From contig NZ_QGGR01000025.1 of NCBI RefSeq assembly GCF_003148685.1, forward strand, positions 1 through 64,000: 64,000 bases of DNA. The letters run 5' to 3'. Below are positions 26,128 through 35,716 of the stretch, piece by piece; positions within the stretch are counted from its first letter, which is position 1, and each line of letters opens with the position of its first letter. Under the pieces are notes generated by a model. It did no database searches, had not been told where the DNA came from, and worked only from the letters and a program-made list of their open reading frames with translations. The DNA comes from Actinoplanes xinjiangensis. GTDB taxonomy: Bacteria > Actinomycetota > Actinomycetes > Mycobacteriales > Micromonosporaceae. Made by a program: the position numbers and the translations under genes.

Positions 26128-27243
26128 TCAGCGCAGCAGGACCGGTAGCGACGCGAGGCCGCGGGCCCGGAACGACGGCCGCCAGCGCAGCTCACCCGGC
26201 GGAACGGCGAGCCGTAGCGCGGGAAAGCGGCGCAGCACGGTGCCGACGGCGATCTCCAGCTCGATGCGGGCCAGCGGCGCGGCCACGCAGTAGTGGATGC
26301 CGTGCCCGAAGCTCAGGTGACCGCCAACCCGTCCGGGGCGTACCTCGCCGGGTTCGGCGAAGGCGTCCGGGTCACGGTTCGCCGCGCCGACCACCAGCAG
26401 TACGGTCTGCCCGCGCGGCACCACCACACCGGACACGTCGACGTCCTCGGTGGGGAATCGGCGCAGCAGCACGGTGGCCGGGGATTCGTACCGCAGCAGT
26501 TCCTCGACGTCGAGCGGCAGGCCGGGGTGGCGCAGCATGGTGAGGACGCCGGTGCCGATGGCGTGCACGGTGTTCTCGTAGCCGGCGAGCAGCAGCAGGA
26601 AGGCCAGCGACGTCAGCTCGTCCTCGCCGAGCCGGTCACCGGAGTCGCGGGCGGCGATCAGCGCGGACAGCAGGTCATCGGCCGGGTCGGCGCGTTTGGC
26701 CGCGATCAGTCGCCGCAGGTAGGAGTGGATGGCCCCGATCGCCGCCGCGGCGGCGGCCCGGTCACCGGCCGGGGGCAGCAGCATCGTGTCGGTCCAGAGC
26801 CGGAAGTCGTCCCGGTCGGCGCCCGGGAAGCCGAGCAGGTCGGAGATGATCGCGACCGGTAGTGGGCCGGCGTAGTCGCGGACCAGGTCGGCCTCGTCGT
26901 CGCCGGCGATCCGGTCCAGCAGGGTGTCGGCGGTGTGCTGGATGACCGGGCGCAGGCTCTCGGTGCGGCGCGGGGTGAACGCCTGCGAGACCAGGCGCCG
27001 GATCCGGGTGTGGTGCGGCGGATCGGTGTTGAGCAGGTTGGCGTCGAGGGCGGGCGGCAGGGCGAAGCCGCGCCAGCTGCCGTCGCCGTTGGCCTTGTCG
27101 ACCGACAGGCGGGGGTCGGCGAGCAGGGCGCGGACGTCGGCGTAGCGGGTGACCAGCCAGACCGGGGAGCCGTCGGGGAGTTCGGCCCGGCACGCCGGTG
27201 CGTTCTCCCACAGACGTTCGTGCAGGTCGCCGGGGACCGTCAT
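26128..27243 (-). CDS. Cytochrome P450
   Basis: A 371-aa bacterial class P450. Visible: HTRIRRLVSQAFTP (helix C), I-helix LLLAGYENTVHA, K-helix ExxR in EELLRYESP and heme-binding FGHGIHYC. It is about 25-30 residues shorter than usual CYP107-type enzymes. The stretch between helices J and K is shortened (MLRHPGLPLDVEELL, where about 14 more residues are usual), so an internal deletion is possible. ATG 27243 has GGAGG upstream and matches the family start; the frame is open to 27291. No ferredoxin or biosynthetic partner is adjacent. Substrate unknown. Confidence 0.87.
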   Translation of the reverse strand: MTVPGDLHERLWENAPACRAELPDGSPVWLVTRYADVRALLADPRLSVDKANGDGSWRGFALPPALDANLLNTDPPHHTRIRRLVSQAFTPRRTESLRPVIQHTADTLLDRIAGDDEADLVRDYAGPLPVAIISDLLGFPGADRDDFRLWTDTMLLPPAGDRAAAAAAIGAIHSYLRRLIAAKRADPADDLLSALIAARDSGDRLGEDELTSLAFLLLLAGYENTVHAIGTGVLTMLRHPGLPLDVEELLRYESPATVLLRRFPTEDVDVSGVVVPRGQTVLLVVGAANRDPDAFAEPGEVRPGRVGGHLSFGHGIHYCVAAPLARIELEIAVGTVLRRFPALRLAVPPGELRWRPSFRARGLASLPVLLR

Positions 27244-27297
27244 CGCCTCGTGCCTCCCGGGCGGACCCCATGGACGGGAAAGGCGGGGCATAGGAAG

Positions 27298-27329
27298 GGC
27301 CGGGCATCCACGGGGGGAGATGCCCGGCC
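27298..27329. terminator. Hairpin between the EccC-like and P450 genes
   Basis: GGCCGGGCATC pairs perfectly with GATGCCCGGCC over a 10-nt loop, followed on the plus strand by TTTC. It lies after the EccC-like stop (minus strand) and before the P450 start, so it likely separates the two transcripts. Confidence 0.8.
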
Positions 27330-27402
27330 TTTCACTGCAAATCGAACCACATGCATCGGCTTTCCGCTACCGGCAGGGGGCCCTTGATCGATTACAGTCT
27401 CG

Positions 27403-30400
27403 CTATGCCGGGGTTTCCGGGTCGCTCCAGGCCGTCTGCACCAGCGTGACGTCGGCGTTGCGGCGCACCAGGAAGCCACGGCCGGCCGGCTGCGGACCGG
27501 GGCGGACACTGCCGAAGAGCTGACCTTCGTCCCGGTCGCCGGACATGATCAGGGCGGGCGCGGAGAGTTCGCGGAGGCGGTGCAGCAGGGGCTCGTACAG
27601 GGCCCGTCCGGCGCCACCGGCCCGCCGCGCGATGATCAGGTGCAGTCCGATGTCGTGCGCGTACGGCAGCAGCTCGGCCAGCCGGCTCAGCGGATTGGTG
27701 CCGCCCGCGGCTACCAGGTCGTAGTCGTCGACCAGGATGTACAGGTCGGGTCCGCTCCACCAGCTGCGGTTGCGCAGCTGCTCGGCGGTGACGTCGGGGC
27801 CGGGCAGTCGCCGGGACATGGCGGCGTGGATCGACTCGATGTTGTCGGCCAGGTGCTGACTGGTCGACGCGTGGACCAGCAGGTGTTCGCCGTCGATCGC
27901 GCCGCGCAGGCCACGGCGGTAGTCGACCAGCACCACCCGGGCCTCGGCGAGCGAGTGGGTCGCCACGACGGCGCGGGCGATCAGGCGCAGCAGGTTCGTC
28001 TTGCCGCATCCGGCGTCGCCGAAGATCACCAGGTGCCGGTCGGTGACCGGGTTGAGCGCGACCGGGGCCAGGTTGGCCTCGTTGAGGCCGATCGGCAGGC
28101 CGGGGGTGCCGGCCAGGTCACTCGCCGGGACCAGGGCGGGCAGCAGCCGGACGCGGGGTGCCGGGTCGTCGGGCCAGGCGGCCTTGACCCGCCCGGCGAG
28201 GTCGGTGACGCCCTCGGTGATGTCGTGGACGTCGGTGGAACCGTCGATGCGGGGCAGGGCGGCCAGGAAGTGCAGCCGGTCCGGGGTCAGGCCACGGCCG
28301 GGGGTGCGGGCCGGGACGTCGGCGGCGGCCCGGCGGTCGATCACCGATTCGCCCGGTTCGTCGAGGTGCAGCTCCAGGCGGGTGCCGAACAGTGGCTGCA
28401 TGGCCGTGCGCAGGTCGCTCCACCGGTTCGCGGTGATCACCACGTGGACACCGAGGCCGGGACCGCGCAGCGCCACCTCGATGACGGTCTGCTCCAGCTC
28501 CTCGAAGTCGCGGCGCAGTGCCGCCCAGCCGTCGATGATCAGGAAAACCTCGCCGTACATGTCGCCGGCGTCACCGTGTGCGGTCCGCTCGTCGACCAGG
28601 CCCGCCACCTCGGCCACGACGCGGCGCACGGTGTCGGTGTCGGTGTGGCCGGCGACCCCGGACAGGTGCGGCAGCCCGTCCAGGCCGTGCAGTCCCCCGC
28701 CGCCCAGGTCGACGCAGAAGAACTGCACCTCGCGGGGGCTGTGGGTGAGCGCGAGTGCGCCGATCAGGGTGCGCAGCAGGGTGCTCTTGCCGGACTGCGG
28801 GCCACCGGCGACGGCCAGGTTGCCCACGTCCAGCACGTACGGGTCACGGCGCTGCTCGAAGGGGTGGTCGACGATGCCGATCGGCACGGTCAGCCGGCCG
28901 GCGCCGGGCCAGCCGTCGGCGACCAGGCCGCGGCCGTCGACGACGTGCAGGTCGCCGAGCAGGTCGCCGAGGGCGGGCGGGTCGGTCATCGGCGGCAGCC
29001 ACACCCGGTGGGCAGGCCGGCCGTGGCCGGCGAGGCGGTCGACGACGACACCGAGAACGGTGCGCCATCCGTCGTCGGCGTCGCCGTGGATGCCGGAGAC
29101 GTAGGCGGCCCGGAACCGGGTCAGCGGGCCGTCACCGGCCCTCAGCAGGCCGGTGCCCGGCAGTCTCGGCAACTCGTAGGCGTCGGGCACGCCGATCGTG
29201 AGCCGGCTCTCCACGACGGAGAAGGTGCGCAGACCGATCCGGTACGACAGGTGGGCGTCGAGGCCGTGCAGGCCGGCCTCCTCCAGCCGCTGGGTCGCCA
29301 GCAGCAGATGTACGCCCAGCGCCTGCCCGGTCCGGCCGATCTGGACGAACAGGTCGGCGAGGTCGGGTTGCCGCTCCAGCAGCTCGGTGAACTCGTCGCA
29401 GACCACCAGCAGCGCCGGCAGCGGGACACCGTCGTCGACCGCCGTCTGGCGGCGGGCCAGTTCACCGGCGAGGGCGTCGCGCAGCCGGGCGACCGCGGAC
29501 GGTTCGTCGGTGTGGCCCATCAGGGCGCTGATGTGCGGCAGTCGCTCGAACTCGGTGAAGGTGGCGGCGCCCCGGTGGTCGACCAGCACGAGGTTGAGGT
29601 CCTCGGGCCGGTTCGTGACGGCCAGAGCGGTGACGATCGTGCGCAGCAGTTCGCTCTTGCCGGAGCCGGTGGCGCCGACGATCAGGCCGTGCGGGCCCAT
29701 CGTGCCGAGGTCGAGTTCGACGACGTCGCCGTCCGGGGCGAGGCCGAGCGGGATGCGCAGTCCGTCGCGGTCCCGGCGGGCGGCGGTGGGGTCCAGTGCG
29801 GTCAGGTCACCGAGGTCGAGCAGGTCGGCCAGTTCGTTGCGGCGTGGCCGTGGCGGTTCCTCACGAACCGGCGGCGGTGGCTCCTGCGGAACCTGCGGCG
29901 GTGGCTCCTCCCGAACCGGCGGCGGCGGTGGGGGCTCCTCGGGGGCGGCCTCGCGGACCGGGGCGGGTGGGGGCTCCTCGACGGCGGTCCCGGCCGGGTC
30001 GGACAGGCGGTGGAGGGCGATCTGCTGGGCCGTCTGCTCGGCCTGCATCGCGCTGAGGGTGTCGGGCCGGCCCAGCGAGGTGACCCGGACGCCGGTGTCG
30101 ACGGTCAGGGACGACGGGGCGACGTCGAGTCGCAGCAGCGAGCGCGTGTCCTCGTACCACCTCGGATTCTGATCCTCGGCCGGCGGACCGGAAAGCTCGA
30201 CCACCGTCATGGTGTCCGGGATCTCGACGGGCCGCTCGGCGCCGTCGAGGACGACCACGAGCGGCGCGTCCGCGGCCGCGAGCACCTGGTCGAGTTCGGT
30301 CATGGTGTCGAAGACCAGGCGGCCGCCGGCCGGGCCGGTGTGGGTGTGCGGCAGCCACAGCACCCAGTCCCAGCCGGCCCGCCGTTCGGGCGCGGCGACC

Positions 30401-30837
30401 ACGGCGATGCGCAGCTCGTCCGGGGCGTGCAGGGTGGCGAGCTGGCCGAGCAGGGCCCGGGCCAGGCCGGTCACCGGTTCCCGGTCGCCGCGCAGCAGCA
30501 CCCGGCGGAACTCGCGCAGCCGCACCGCCACCGGCAGCCCCGGCAGCGGCCCGGCGGCGGCCGGCACGGCCTCGGGAATGACGAGGCCGCCCGGCAGCCG
30601 GTGCCCGTCGACGGCGATGCGGACCTCGGCGAAATCGGCGTCCCCGGGACGCCGCTCCCACATCCGCGGGGAGGCGGCCACCGACGCGAGCGCGTCGGGT
30701 TCCGGATGCCGCCACAGCAGAGCGGTCCGCTGCTGGGCGAGGAACCGCAGGTAGTCCCGCGATTCGAGCAGCATCTCCGCCCCCGGGGGCGGCGGGCCCA
30801 CCTGACGTGGCAGCCGTCGGAACACCTCAGCACTCAC
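27403..30837 (-). CDS. Orphan EccC-like FtsK/SpoIIIE ATPase without membrane segments
   Basis: A 1144-aa protein related to the type VII secretion motor EccC. It carries three FtsK/SpoIIIE ATPase domains: P-loops VGATGSGKSELLRT (about 390), [14 protein letters not shown] (about 690) and FGDAGCGKTNLLRL (about 945), with LLVVCDEFTEL in the first. The N-terminus passes from RLPRQVGPPPPGAE straight into the post-membrane stretch ALLWRHPEPDAL, so the two transmembrane helices of normal EccC (about 1300 aa) are missing. A Pro/Glu-rich linker (about 295-350) precedes ATPase 1. GTG start with GGAGG. No EccB, EccD, EccE, mycosin or WXG100 gene is in the window. Confidence 0.87.
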   Translation of the reverse strand: MSAEVFRRLPRQVGPPPPGAEMLLESRDYLRFLAQQRTALLWRHPEPDALASVAASPRMWERRPGDADFAEVRIAVDGHRLPGGLVIPEAVPAAAGPLPGLPVAVRLREFRRVLLRGDREPVTGLARALLGQLATLHAPDELRIAVVAAPERRAGWDWVLWLPHTHTGPAGGRLVFDTMTELDQVLAAADAPLVVVLDGAERPVEIPDTMTVVELSGPPAEDQNPRWYEDTRSLLRLDVAPSSLTVDTGVRVTSLGRPDTLSAMQAEQTAQQIALHRLSDPAGTAVEEPPPAPVREAAPEEPPPPPPVREEPPPQVPQEPPPPVREEPPRPRRNELADLLDLGDLTALDPTAARRDRDGLRIPLGLAPDGDVVELDLGTMGPHGLIVGATGSGKSELLRTIVTALAVTNRPEDLNLVLVDHRGAATFTEFERLPHISALMGHTDEPSAVARLRDALAGELARRQTAVDDGVPLPALLVVCDEFTELLERQPDLADLFVQIGRTGQALGVHLLLATQRLEEAGLHGLDAHLSYRIGLRTFSVVESRLTIGVPDAYELPRLPGTGLLRAGDGPLTRFRAAYVSGIHGDADDGWRTVLGVVVDRLAGHGRPAHRVWLPPMTDPPALGDLLGDLHVVDGRGLVADGWPGAGRLTVPIGIVDHPFEQRRDPYVLDVGNLAVAGGPQSGKSTLLRTLIGALALTHSPREVQFFCVDLGGGGLHGLDGLPHLSGVAGHTDTDTVRRVVAEVAGLVDERTAHGDAGDMYGEVFLIIDGWAALRRDFEELEQTVIEVALRGPGLGVHVVITANRWSDLRTAMQPLFGTRLELHLDEPGESVIDRRAAADVPARTPGRGLTPDRLHFLAALPRIDGSTDVHDITEGVTDLAGRVKAAWPDDPAPRVRLLPALVPASDLAGTPGLPIGLNEANLAPVALNPVTDRHLVIFGDAGCGKTNLLRLIARAVVATHSLAEARVVLVDYRRGLRGAIDGEHLLVHASTSQHLADNIESIHAAMSRRLPGPDVTAEQLRNRSWWSGPDLYILVDDYDLVAAGGTNPLSRLAELLPYAHDIGLHLIIARRAGGAGRALYEPLLHRLRELSAPALIMSGDRDEGQLFGSVRPGPQPAGRGFLVRRNADVTLVQTAWSDPETPA

Positions 30838-30906
30838 CCCTGCGCCTCCCGGGAATCGACGCCCATCGTAAGTGCTGACCGGTTCCCCTCGCAGGGTCGC
30901 GTCGGG

Positions 30907-31905
30907 TCAGCCGCCGCTCACCGGGTGGAACGGCTTCGGTGCGGTGCGCGGCACCGCGCCACGCTCGGCCGGCCGTGGGGCCGGGAGGTTGTCGAACAGG
31001 GTGCGGCCGATCGTGGCGTGGGCCTGCACCGCCGGGTGCGTGGCGCCGTAGTTCTCCGGCTCGCCGAGCCCTTCGGCGAACATGGCGTACGTCAGCAGCG
31101 GCGCCCCGTCGGCGCCGAACATGATGCCGACCTCGTGCCGGGACTCGCCGAGTTCGTTGAAGTCGGCGCCGTACTTGGTGGCGACGCGTTCGCGTTCCCG
31201 CGACGACATCACCCGGCGCACGCCGTCGTGGTAGCCGTTGAGCCAGCGGGTGATGCTCAGCAGGAAGTCACAGGACGCCGGTGTGAGCAGCGTCTTGGTG
31301 GCCAGCCGCCACAGCAGGTCGTGCATCTCGCGCGGGGTGGTGGTGCCCAGGAAGAACCGGTTCGGGTTGGCGACCGGCTCGACCCGGGTGTGCACGAACC
31401 CCTTGGCCGCCAGGATCTCGTTGATCTCCAGCGCCGGGACGACACGGCCGCACATGCGCACCGCCGTGTTGTCCGACACCAGCAGCATGGCGGTGAGGAA
31501 GTTCGCGACGGTGATCTCGTCGCCCCACACCCGGTGCAGGTGGTAGATGCCGGAACCGCCGAGGATGATGTCGGCCTGCATGTCCAGCCTGGTGTCCAGG
31601 CTCAGCAGCCCACGGTCGATCTTGTCCATCACGGCGACGGCGACGGCGAGTTTCTGCACGCTGTAGCCGTGGGTGACGTGATCGGCGTCGTCCTCCACGA
31701 TCGGCCGGAGCGCCCCGCCGGCACCGACCTCGGCGATGTGGGTGTGCCAGACCCCGCCGGCCTTGCGCTTCTCCTTCTCGTACACCTTGCGGATGCGTGC
31801 CGGTCCCCGCGACGAGGCCTCGGCCGGGCTGCTCACGCCGGCTCCGGCGGCGGCGGCCACGGCTCCGAGCCCCAGCGCCGAGCGGCGGGACATGCTCGTT
31901 GACAT
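30907..31905 (-). CDS. Tat-secreted class A beta-lactamase-like serine hydrolase
   Basis: A 332-aa protein. A twin-arginine signal (SRRSALGLGAVAAAAGAG) is followed by a serine beta-lactamase fold with SxxK in YSVQKLAVAV (Ser about 81), SDN in LLVSDNTAV (about 142) and the TTPREMHDLL helix. The KTG box is replaced by a TKYG-like element, so beta-lactamase activity is doubtful. It could be a peptidase, esterase or penicillin-binding relative. Lies 69 bases downstream of the EccC-like gene start region, on the same strand but apparently a separate unit. Confidence 0.8.
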   Translation of the reverse strand: MSTSMSRRSALGLGAVAAAAGAGVSSPAEASSRGPARIRKVYEKEKRKAGGVWHTHIAEVGAGGALRPIVEDDADHVTHGYSVQKLAVAVAVMDKIDRGLLSLDTRLDMQADIILGGSGIYHLHRVWGDEITVANFLTAMLLVSDNTAVRMCGRVVPALEINEILAAKGFVHTRVEPVANPNRFFLGTTTPREMHDLLWRLATKTLLTPASCDFLLSITRWLNGYHDGVRRVMSSRERERVATKYGADFNELGESRHEVGIMFGADGAPLLTYAMFAEGLGEPENYGATHPAVQAHATIGRTLFDNLPAPRPAERGAVPRTAPKPFHPVSGG

Positions 31906-31998
31906 CGCTCTCCCTCAATGTGGAAACGGTGAACCTGCGGCAAGGTACACCACATCCGCCCATAGGAGAGGAAACCGCAGCACAGGCCCCGTCCGGCC

Positions 31999-32355
31999 TC
32001 AGCGGCGTGCGAGCCGGCGGGCTCCTGAGGCGCCCGGCTGGTAGGGCAGCCCGTAGTGGGCGAAGACCGCCGGCTCGTCGGTGGCCGCCAGTTCCCCGTC
32101 GAGGTCGATGCTCGGGGCGTTGCCGACCAGCTTCTTGTCGTAACGGACACGGATCGCCTTGGGACTGACGGTCGCGCCTACCAGGGGCACGAAGACGAGC
32201 CGGTGCCGGCCGATGAAGCCGATCCGCACGGTGGCGAAGGCCGGTTCGTCGCCGATCGTGTCGACGTAGATCGCCTCCAGATCGCCGATCTTGTCGCCTT
32301 CCGGGTCGACGACGTTCTCACCACGCCAGTCACGCAGGTTCTCCGCTGGAAACAT
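31999..32355 (-). CDS. PRC-barrel domain protein
   Basis: A 118-aa protein with one PRC-barrel (residues 1-80: LRDWRGENVVDPEGDKIGDL, then AFATVRIGFIGRHRLVFVPL). The C-terminal tail ends in basic residues. PRC-barrels are small beta-barrel interaction modules, common as stress-related proteins in actinomycetes. No operon partner. Confidence 0.85.
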   Translation of the reverse strand: MFPAENLRDWRGENVVDPEGDKIGDLEAIYVDTIGDEPAFATVRIGFIGRHRLVFVPLVGATVSPKAIRVRYDKKLVGNAPSIDLDGELAATDEPAVFAHYGLPYQPGASGARRLARR

Positions 32356-32397
32356 GTGAGGGGGATTGCCCGCGGGGAACCGCCGGAAACCCCGGCG

Positions 32398-33159
32398 TCA
32401 GTTCCCCTCGATCAGGCCCGCCGCGAACTCCGCACCCTGCTGCACCGTGCCGTTGCGCGGGTAGGCCAGGTGGGCCGCGAAATTGTTGCCACCGCCGCAG
32501 ACCGGGTCGCCGTTGTTGCAGAACTCCTTGGCCTTCGGACCGAAGACGGCGCTGCTGCCGGCGATCGTACGGCGTTGCAGGCCCAGCGGGTTGCCGAAGA
32601 CGACGACCGCCGACACCCGGCCGGCCAGGTCGGCGGGGATCGCCTCACCCGCGGTACCGGCCCCACGGATGCCCATCGCGATGTCGGTGACGCTGGCACC
32701 CTGCGAGTAACCGCCGATGACGAACTGCGTCTGCGGGCATGCCGCGGCGACCGACGCGATGTGCTGACTCATGTTGGTGGCGCCGGGGCCGGCGCTGCGC
32801 TGGTTGCTCGCCGCCGCGTAGACGACGGCGAACGAGCTGACCGTACGACCGGGAAGCTCCGCGCCGAGCGCCTGGGCCAGCGGCCGTCCGACGATGCCGA
32901 GACCCTGCGGTTCGCCGGTGCCGCGGGCGAAGACGAGCTGCACATCGGTGCAGCTGCCGTTGTCCGCGGCGGCCCCGCCGGTGCCGGTACCGGCACCGGC
33001 GTTGTTGCGGGAGCCGAAGAAACCGAACCGGCCGAAGCCCGGGACGGTGGCCGCGAACGCCTGCGGCGTCACCACCGCTCCGCCGACCACGACCGCGGCG
33101 CTGATCCCGACCAGCATGATGCGACGAGACTTCCCGGGACGCTTACGTTGTGTGACCAT
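32398..33159 (-). CDS. Secreted cutinase-family esterase
   Basis: A 253-aa protein. The signal peptide (basic start, hydrophobic core at 13-30, AFA cleavage) is followed by a cutinase domain beginning CTDVQLVFARGTGEP. It has the nucleophile GYSQGAS (about 150), catalytic Asp in GDPVCGGG, His in FAAHLAYP, and paired cysteines. It hydrolyses short esters such as cutin or polyesters outside the cell. ATG 33159 follows GAGG. Monocistronic. Confidence 0.9.
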   Translation of the reverse strand: MVTQRKRPGKSRRIMLVGISAAVVVGGAVVTPQAFAATVPGFGRFGFFGSRNNAGAGTGTGGAAADNGSCTDVQLVFARGTGEPQGLGIVGRPLAQALGAELPGRTVSSFAVVYAAASNQRSAGPGATNMSQHIASVAAACPQTQFVIGGYSQGASVTDIAMGIRGAGTAGEAIPADLAGRVSAVVVFGNPLGLQRRTIAGSSAVFGPKAKEFCNNGDPVCGGGNNFAAHLAYPRNGTVQQGAEFAAGLIEGN

Positions 33160-33265
33160 TCTGCCTCACCCTTTCCGCCATGGGTATGCGGTGAGGGGTA
33201 CGGCGGGAGCTGGGCGACGGGCTCAACGGCCGCCGGTTCACGCGACGGCCGTCTCAGAATGCCCG

Positions 33266-34042
33266 TCACTCCTTGCGCTGGACGCCGATCTCGTTCTCAC
33301 TGACCCGGGTCGGTTCGAGGACCCGGTGCAGGAACTCGCGGGTGCGCTCCTCCCGCGGCCGGCCGAACACCTCGGCGGGCGGCCCCTGCTCGACGACGAC
33401 GCCGGCGTCCATGAACACGACCCGGGAGGCGACCTCGCGGGCGAACGCCATCTCGTGGGTGACGACGAGCATGGTCATCCCCTCGGCCGCGAGCCCCCGC
33501 ATGACGGCGAGCACCTCGCCGACGAGTTCCGGGTCCAGCGCGCTGGTCGGCTCGTCGAAGAGCATCAGCTGCGGGTCCATGGCCAGGGCCCGGGCGATGG
33601 CGACGCGCTGCTGCTGACCGCCGGACAGTTGCGCCGGATACGCGTCGGCCTTCTCCAGCAGCCCGACCCGGGACAGGTTCGCGGTGGCGATCCGGGCGGC
33701 GTCGGCCCGGCTGCGCCGCAGCACCCGCCGCTGGGCGATCGTGACGTTCTCCCGCACGGTCAGGTGCCCGAACAGGTTGAACTGCTGGAACACCATGCCG
33801 ATACCGCGGCGGACGGCGTCGATGTCGCAGTCCGGGTCGGTGACCTCGACCCCGGCGACCCGGATCGAGCCGGCCGTCGGCTCCTCGAGGAGGTTGACAC
33901 AGCGCAGCAGCGTCGACTTGCCGGAACCGGAGGGCCCGATCACGCAGACGACCTCACCCGGCTCGACCGACAGATCGATACCGCGCAGCACCTCCAGGGT
34001 GCCGAACGACTTGTGCAGGCCACTGATCTCGATCGTCGACAT
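33266..34042 (-). CDS. Polar amino acid ABC transporter, ATP-binding protein
   Basis: A 258-aa GlnQ-type ATPase. Walker [15 protein letters not shown]-loop VFQQFNLF, signature [15 protein letters not shown], Walker [15 protein letters not shown] and the switch VVTHEM are all intact. ATG 34042 is preferred because GAGGTGA stands five bases upstream; GTG 34051 overlaps the permease stop. Last gene of a three-gene operon with permease and binding protein. It drives uptake of glutamate/glutamine-like or other polar amino acids. Confidence 0.93.
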   Translation of the reverse strand: MSTIEISGLHKSFGTLEVLRGIDLSVEPGEVVCVIGPSGSGKSTLLRCVNLLEEPTAGSIRVAGVEVTDPDCDIDAVRRGIGMVFQQFNLFGHLTVRENVTIAQRRVLRRSRADAARIATANLSRVGLLEKADAYPAQLSGGQQQRVAIARALAMDPQLMLFDEPTSALDPELVGEVLAVMRGLAAEGMTMLVVTHEMAFAREVASRVVFMDAGVVVEQGPPAEVFGRPREERTREFLHRVLEPTRVSENEIGVQRKE

Positions 34043-34047
34043 CGCGG

Positions 34048-34842
34048 TCACCTCTCCCTTCCGGCGCGGCGTTCCAGCCCGCGGACCAGCTGCGACAACG
34101 GCAGGGTGATCACCAGGTAGAGCAGCCCGGCGACCACCAGCGGCGTCGGGTTGACCCGGGTGTTGAGAGTGTCACCGGCGAACTTGGTCAACTCGATCGT
34201 GGTCGAGGTGACGCCGAGGACGTACACCAGGGAGGTGTCCTTGGTCAGCAGGATGATCTCGTTGGTCAGCGGCGGGATGACGATCCGGAACGCCTGCGGC
34301 AGGACGATCGAGATCATCGCCCGGGGGTGCGACATGCCGAGCGTGCGGGCGGCCTCCAGCTGCCCTCGCGGGACCGCCTGGATACCGGCCCGGATGGTCT
34401 CGGCCATGTAGGCGGCGGCGGTCAGGCCCAGGCCGACGGCCACCGACCCGTAGACGCCGCCGGGGATCTCCCGGTCCGGAAACGCCAGGGGTACGCCATA
34501 GCCCACCATGAACAGCACGAGCAGGGCCGGCAGCCCCCGGAACAGTTCGATGTAGGCGGTGGCGAACCAGCGGTACGGCAGGATCGACGACAGGCGCATC
34601 AGCGCCAGCACGAGCCCGAGCGTCAGACCGAACACGAACGCCAGCAGGGTGTAGACGATCGTGTTGCGCAGCGCGACGGTGATCGCCTCGGGGAACATGC
34701 TCTCCGCGACGTCGAGGCGCAGGAACGCGTCGGACAGGCGCCCCCAGTCGGCGGCGGCGGCCACGGCGGCGATCGCCGCGGCGAACAGGACGTAGCCGGC
34801 GACCCGGAAGAGCTGCCGCCGGCGCCGTGGACTCATGGTCAT
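34048..34842 (-). CDS. Polar amino acid ABC transporter, permease
   Basis: A 264-aa inner-membrane permease of the His/Glu/Gln family, with about six hydrophobic segments and the EAA loop [21 protein letters not shown] (about 165) that contacts the ATPase. As only one permease gene is present, it should work as a homodimer. Its ATG overlaps the binding-protein stop (ATGA) and its end meets the ATPase gene, so the operon is tightly coupled. Confidence 0.93.
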   Translation of the reverse strand: MTMSPRRRRQLFRVAGYVLFAAAIAAVAAAADWGRLSDAFLRLDVAESMFPEAITVALRNTIVYTLLAFVFGLTLGLVLALMRLSSILPYRWFATAYIELFRGLPALLVLFMVGYGVPLAFPDREIPGGVYGSVAVGLGLTAAAYMAETIRAGIQAVPRGQLEAARTLGMSHPRAMISIVLPQAFRIVIPPLTNEIILLTKDTSLVYVLGVTSTTIELTKFAGDTLNTRVNPTPLVVAGLLYLVITLPLSQLVRGLERRAGRER

Positions 34843-35657
34843 ACGGTGGGCTTGTCCCCGATCCAGGTGGCGTAGAGCTTCTCGTACGTACCGTCGGACT
34901 TCGCCGCCGCGAGAGCCTCGTTGACCGCCTTGAGCAGCGCCGCGTTGCCCTTCTTCACGGCGAAGCCGTACTGCTCGCCGGTGTCGAACCCGGCCGCGAC
35001 GGCGACCTTGCCGGGGTTGGCCTTGATGTACTCGTTCCAGACCGGCAGGTCGTTGACGGCGGCCTCGACCTGGTTGGTGGACAGCGCCTGCTGGAGCGCG
35101 GCGAGGTCCTTGTACGACACCACCTCGACGTCGAGCTTCTTCTCCGCGACCTGGGTCTTGATGTAGTCCTCACCGGTGGTGCCGCCCTGCACGCCGAGGC
35201 GCTTGCCGGCCAGCTGCTCCAGGGTCTTGACCTCCTTGCCGGTGACGACGGCGAGCGCCTGGGTGGCGTCGAAGTAGGGGTCGGAGAAGTCGAGGACCTT
35301 CTTGCGCTCGTCGGTGATCGTCATGCCGGCCGCGGCGATGTCACACTTGCCGGACTCCAGGTCGGTGCCGGACTTGATGCCCTCGAACGGCGTGTCCACG
35401 ATCGCCTGGGTGACGCCGAGTTTCGTGGCGACCAGGTCGATGAGCGCGACGTCGAAACCGACGACCTTGCCGGCGGCGTCCTTGGACTGGAACGGCGCAT
35501 ACGGCAGGTGGGTGCAGGTGGTCAGCGACCCGGTCTTGATCAGTGGCACCCCGGACGCGGTGGTGCCACCGGTGTCCTCCTTGGCACAGCCGGCGAGCGC
35601 CAGCGTCACGGCGGCCGCGAGGACCGCCACCTTTCGAGTGCGTCCCAGCATGTTCAT
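34839..35657 (-). CDS. Polar amino acid ABC transporter, binding lipoprotein
   Basis: A 272-aa periplasmic-type solute-binding protein (SBP_bac_3). Lipobox in LTLALAGCAKED. The ligand-site stretch VVGFDVALIDLVATKLG and DIAAAGMTITDERKKVLDFS are typical of amino acid receptors. ATG 35657 has GGGGAG four bases upstream; ATG 35651 is possible. First gene of the operon. A perfect inverted repeat 25 bases upstream is a possible operator. Confidence 0.92.
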   Translation of the reverse strand: MNMLGRTRKVAVLAAAVTLALAGCAKEDTGGTTASGVPLIKTGSLTTCTHLPYAPFQSKDAAGKVVGFDVALIDLVATKLGVTQAIVDTPFEGIKSGTDLESGKCDIAAAGMTITDERKKVLDFSDPYFDATQALAVVTGKEVKTLEQLAGKRLGVQGGTTGEDYIKTQVAEKKLDVEVVSYKDLAALQQALSTNQVEAAVNDLPVWNEYIKANPGKVAVAAGFDTGEQYGFAVKKGNAALLKAVNEALAAAKSDGTYEKLYATWIGDKPTV

Positions 35658-35682
35658 ACGTCTCCCCGGCCAGACCTGTTCG

Positions 35683-35710
35683 GACCACATCAGACTAATC
35701 CGATGTGGTC
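35683..35710. promoter_or_regulatory. 9-bp inverted repeat upstream of the ABC operon
   Basis: GACCACATC (35683-35691) and GATGTGGTC (35702-35710) are exact inverted copies separated by 10 A/T-richer bases. The site lies between the ABC operon start and the oxidoreductase stop. The one-turn spacing suits a dimeric regulator of the ABC operon; a weak terminator for the oxidoreductase gene is the alternative. Confidence 0.55.
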
Positions 35711-35716
35711 ATCTTC

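Noticed and set aside
29860-29990. Repetitive GGCGGTGGCTCC-type sequence, considered as a repeat array
   Set aside because: It simply encodes the Pro/Glu-rich linker of the EccC-like protein.
27580-31902. 1440-codon open frame on the plus strand opposite the EccC-like gene
   Set aside because: It is antisense to two genes with clear domains; its translation is Gln/Val/Asp/Arg-rich low complexity, typical of the mirror frame of a high-GC gene.
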